A DNA stretch of 42,559 nt, from the NCBI GenBank assembly GCA_012719125.1, contig JAAYAY010000250.1:1-42559 (forward strand). Direction: 5' to 3'. Below the pieces are notes generated by a model. The model did not search any database, was not told the origin of the DNA, and was given only the letters and a program-made list of their open reading frames with translations. Source of the DNA: Planctomycetaceae bacterium (GTDB lineage: Bacteria; Planctomycetota; Planctomycetia; Pirellulales; Thermoguttaceae). Below are positions 42,349 to 42,559 of this stretch, piece by piece (position 1 is the stretch's first letter; the number at the start of each line of letters is the position of its first letter). Made by a program: the position numbers and the translations under genes.

Positions 42349-42559
42349 ATGCCCAAGATCGACGAAATCGAAAGAGAACTGGAATCGCTCTCGCGAGCCG
42401 AGAAAGCGCGCCTGCTGCAGCGGATCGTTCAAGACCTGGGCGACTCGTTTCCGGGCATCGAAAGCACACCGGGGGTCTGTGGGGGCGAGCCTTGCATCGT
42501 ACGGACCAGGGTTCCCGTCTGGATTCTGGAGCAGATGCGGCGGCAGGGGGTCAACGAGG
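42349..42559 (+). CDS. DUF433 antitoxin-like protein, cut by the window end
   Basis: ATG 42349 has GGAGGG six bases upstream; the frame is open through the last base, so only the first 70 residues are seen. After a charged N-terminal helix (KIDEIERELESLSRAEKARLLQRI) comes the DUF433 pattern: a P-G-V-C-G-G-E-P-C-I-V-R-T-R-V-P-V-W-I-L core, close to the consensus P-x-x-x-G-G-x-P-x-I-x-G-T-R-I-x-V. DUF433 proteins are often antitoxins of PIN- or DUF5615-type toxins or solitary regulators. A toxin gene, if present, would lie beyond the window. The N-terminal helix resembles that of other small antitoxins. Confidence 0.8.
   Translation, partial: MPKIDEIERELESLSRAEKARLLQRIVQDLGDSFPGIESTPGVCGGEPCIVRTRVPVWILEQMRRQGVNE

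Overview
The window looks like a chromosomal segment of a planctomycete (Pirellulales-like; inference). Reasons are the high GC content, many genes without a clear Shine-Dalgarno site, and families typical of the phylum: an SHD1-domain secreted protein, an MJ0042-type zinc-finger membrane protein, an FG-GAP propeller, a Tat-exported aldo/keto-reductase-like protein and a Hanks-type kinase. No rRNA, tRNA, CRISPR array or complete insertion sequence was found.

Layout. 337-5088: a two-SPOR-domain secreted protein, rdgB, a small membrane protein, a seven-repeat FG-GAP propeller, and a Tat-exported TIM-barrel protein on the minus strand. 5247-5463: a long imperfect palindrome that looks like a MITE. 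5482-7955: a SpoU-type methyltransferase, then uppS and cdsA. 8131-14867: a zinc-ribbon protein, then the conserved series phoH, 7TM-HD phosphodiesterase, ybeY, corC-like, recO. 14886-17760: BamD-like lipoprotein, LptE-like lipoprotein, folP. 17915-21766 (minus strand): a 71-residue protein of unknown function, rseP with four PDZ domains, and dxr. 21987-28587: ftsH, a lone receiver protein on the minus strand, and sdhCAB. 28718-30610 (minus strand): a STAS-like small protein, a flagellar-rod-like small protein and a DUF3592 protein. 30845-36590: a secreted phosphatase/nuclease-fold protein, a GH13 glucan enzyme, a peroxiredoxin-protein kinase fusion, and about 1 kb without genes. 36591-42559: a large membrane protein with a triplicated domain, a hairpin between convergent genes, a HEAT/SHD1 secreted protein, repeat-like non-coding DNA, and the start of a DUF433 antitoxin-like gene cut by the window edge.

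How the genes fit together. The first 24 kb is mostly envelope and housekeeping: isoprenoid synthesis (dxr), polyprenyl carrier (uppS), phospholipid precursor (cdsA), outer-membrane protein and LPS assembly (BamD-like, LptE-like), and membrane proteolysis (rseP, ftsH), with ribosome and RNA maintenance (ybeY, phoH) and DNA repair (recO). The sdhCAB operon is the respiratory module. The right third is accessory.

Most interesting: (i) a typical 2-Cys peroxiredoxin fused to a Ser/Thr kinase, a possible peroxide-sensing kinase; (ii) a 79-bp element present twice, 72/79 identical without gaps, once ending just before cdsA and once supplying the probable start codon of the lptE-like gene; (iii) the 217-bp palindrome; (iv) a roughly 80-residue domain of unknown function repeated three times in the 878-residue protein.
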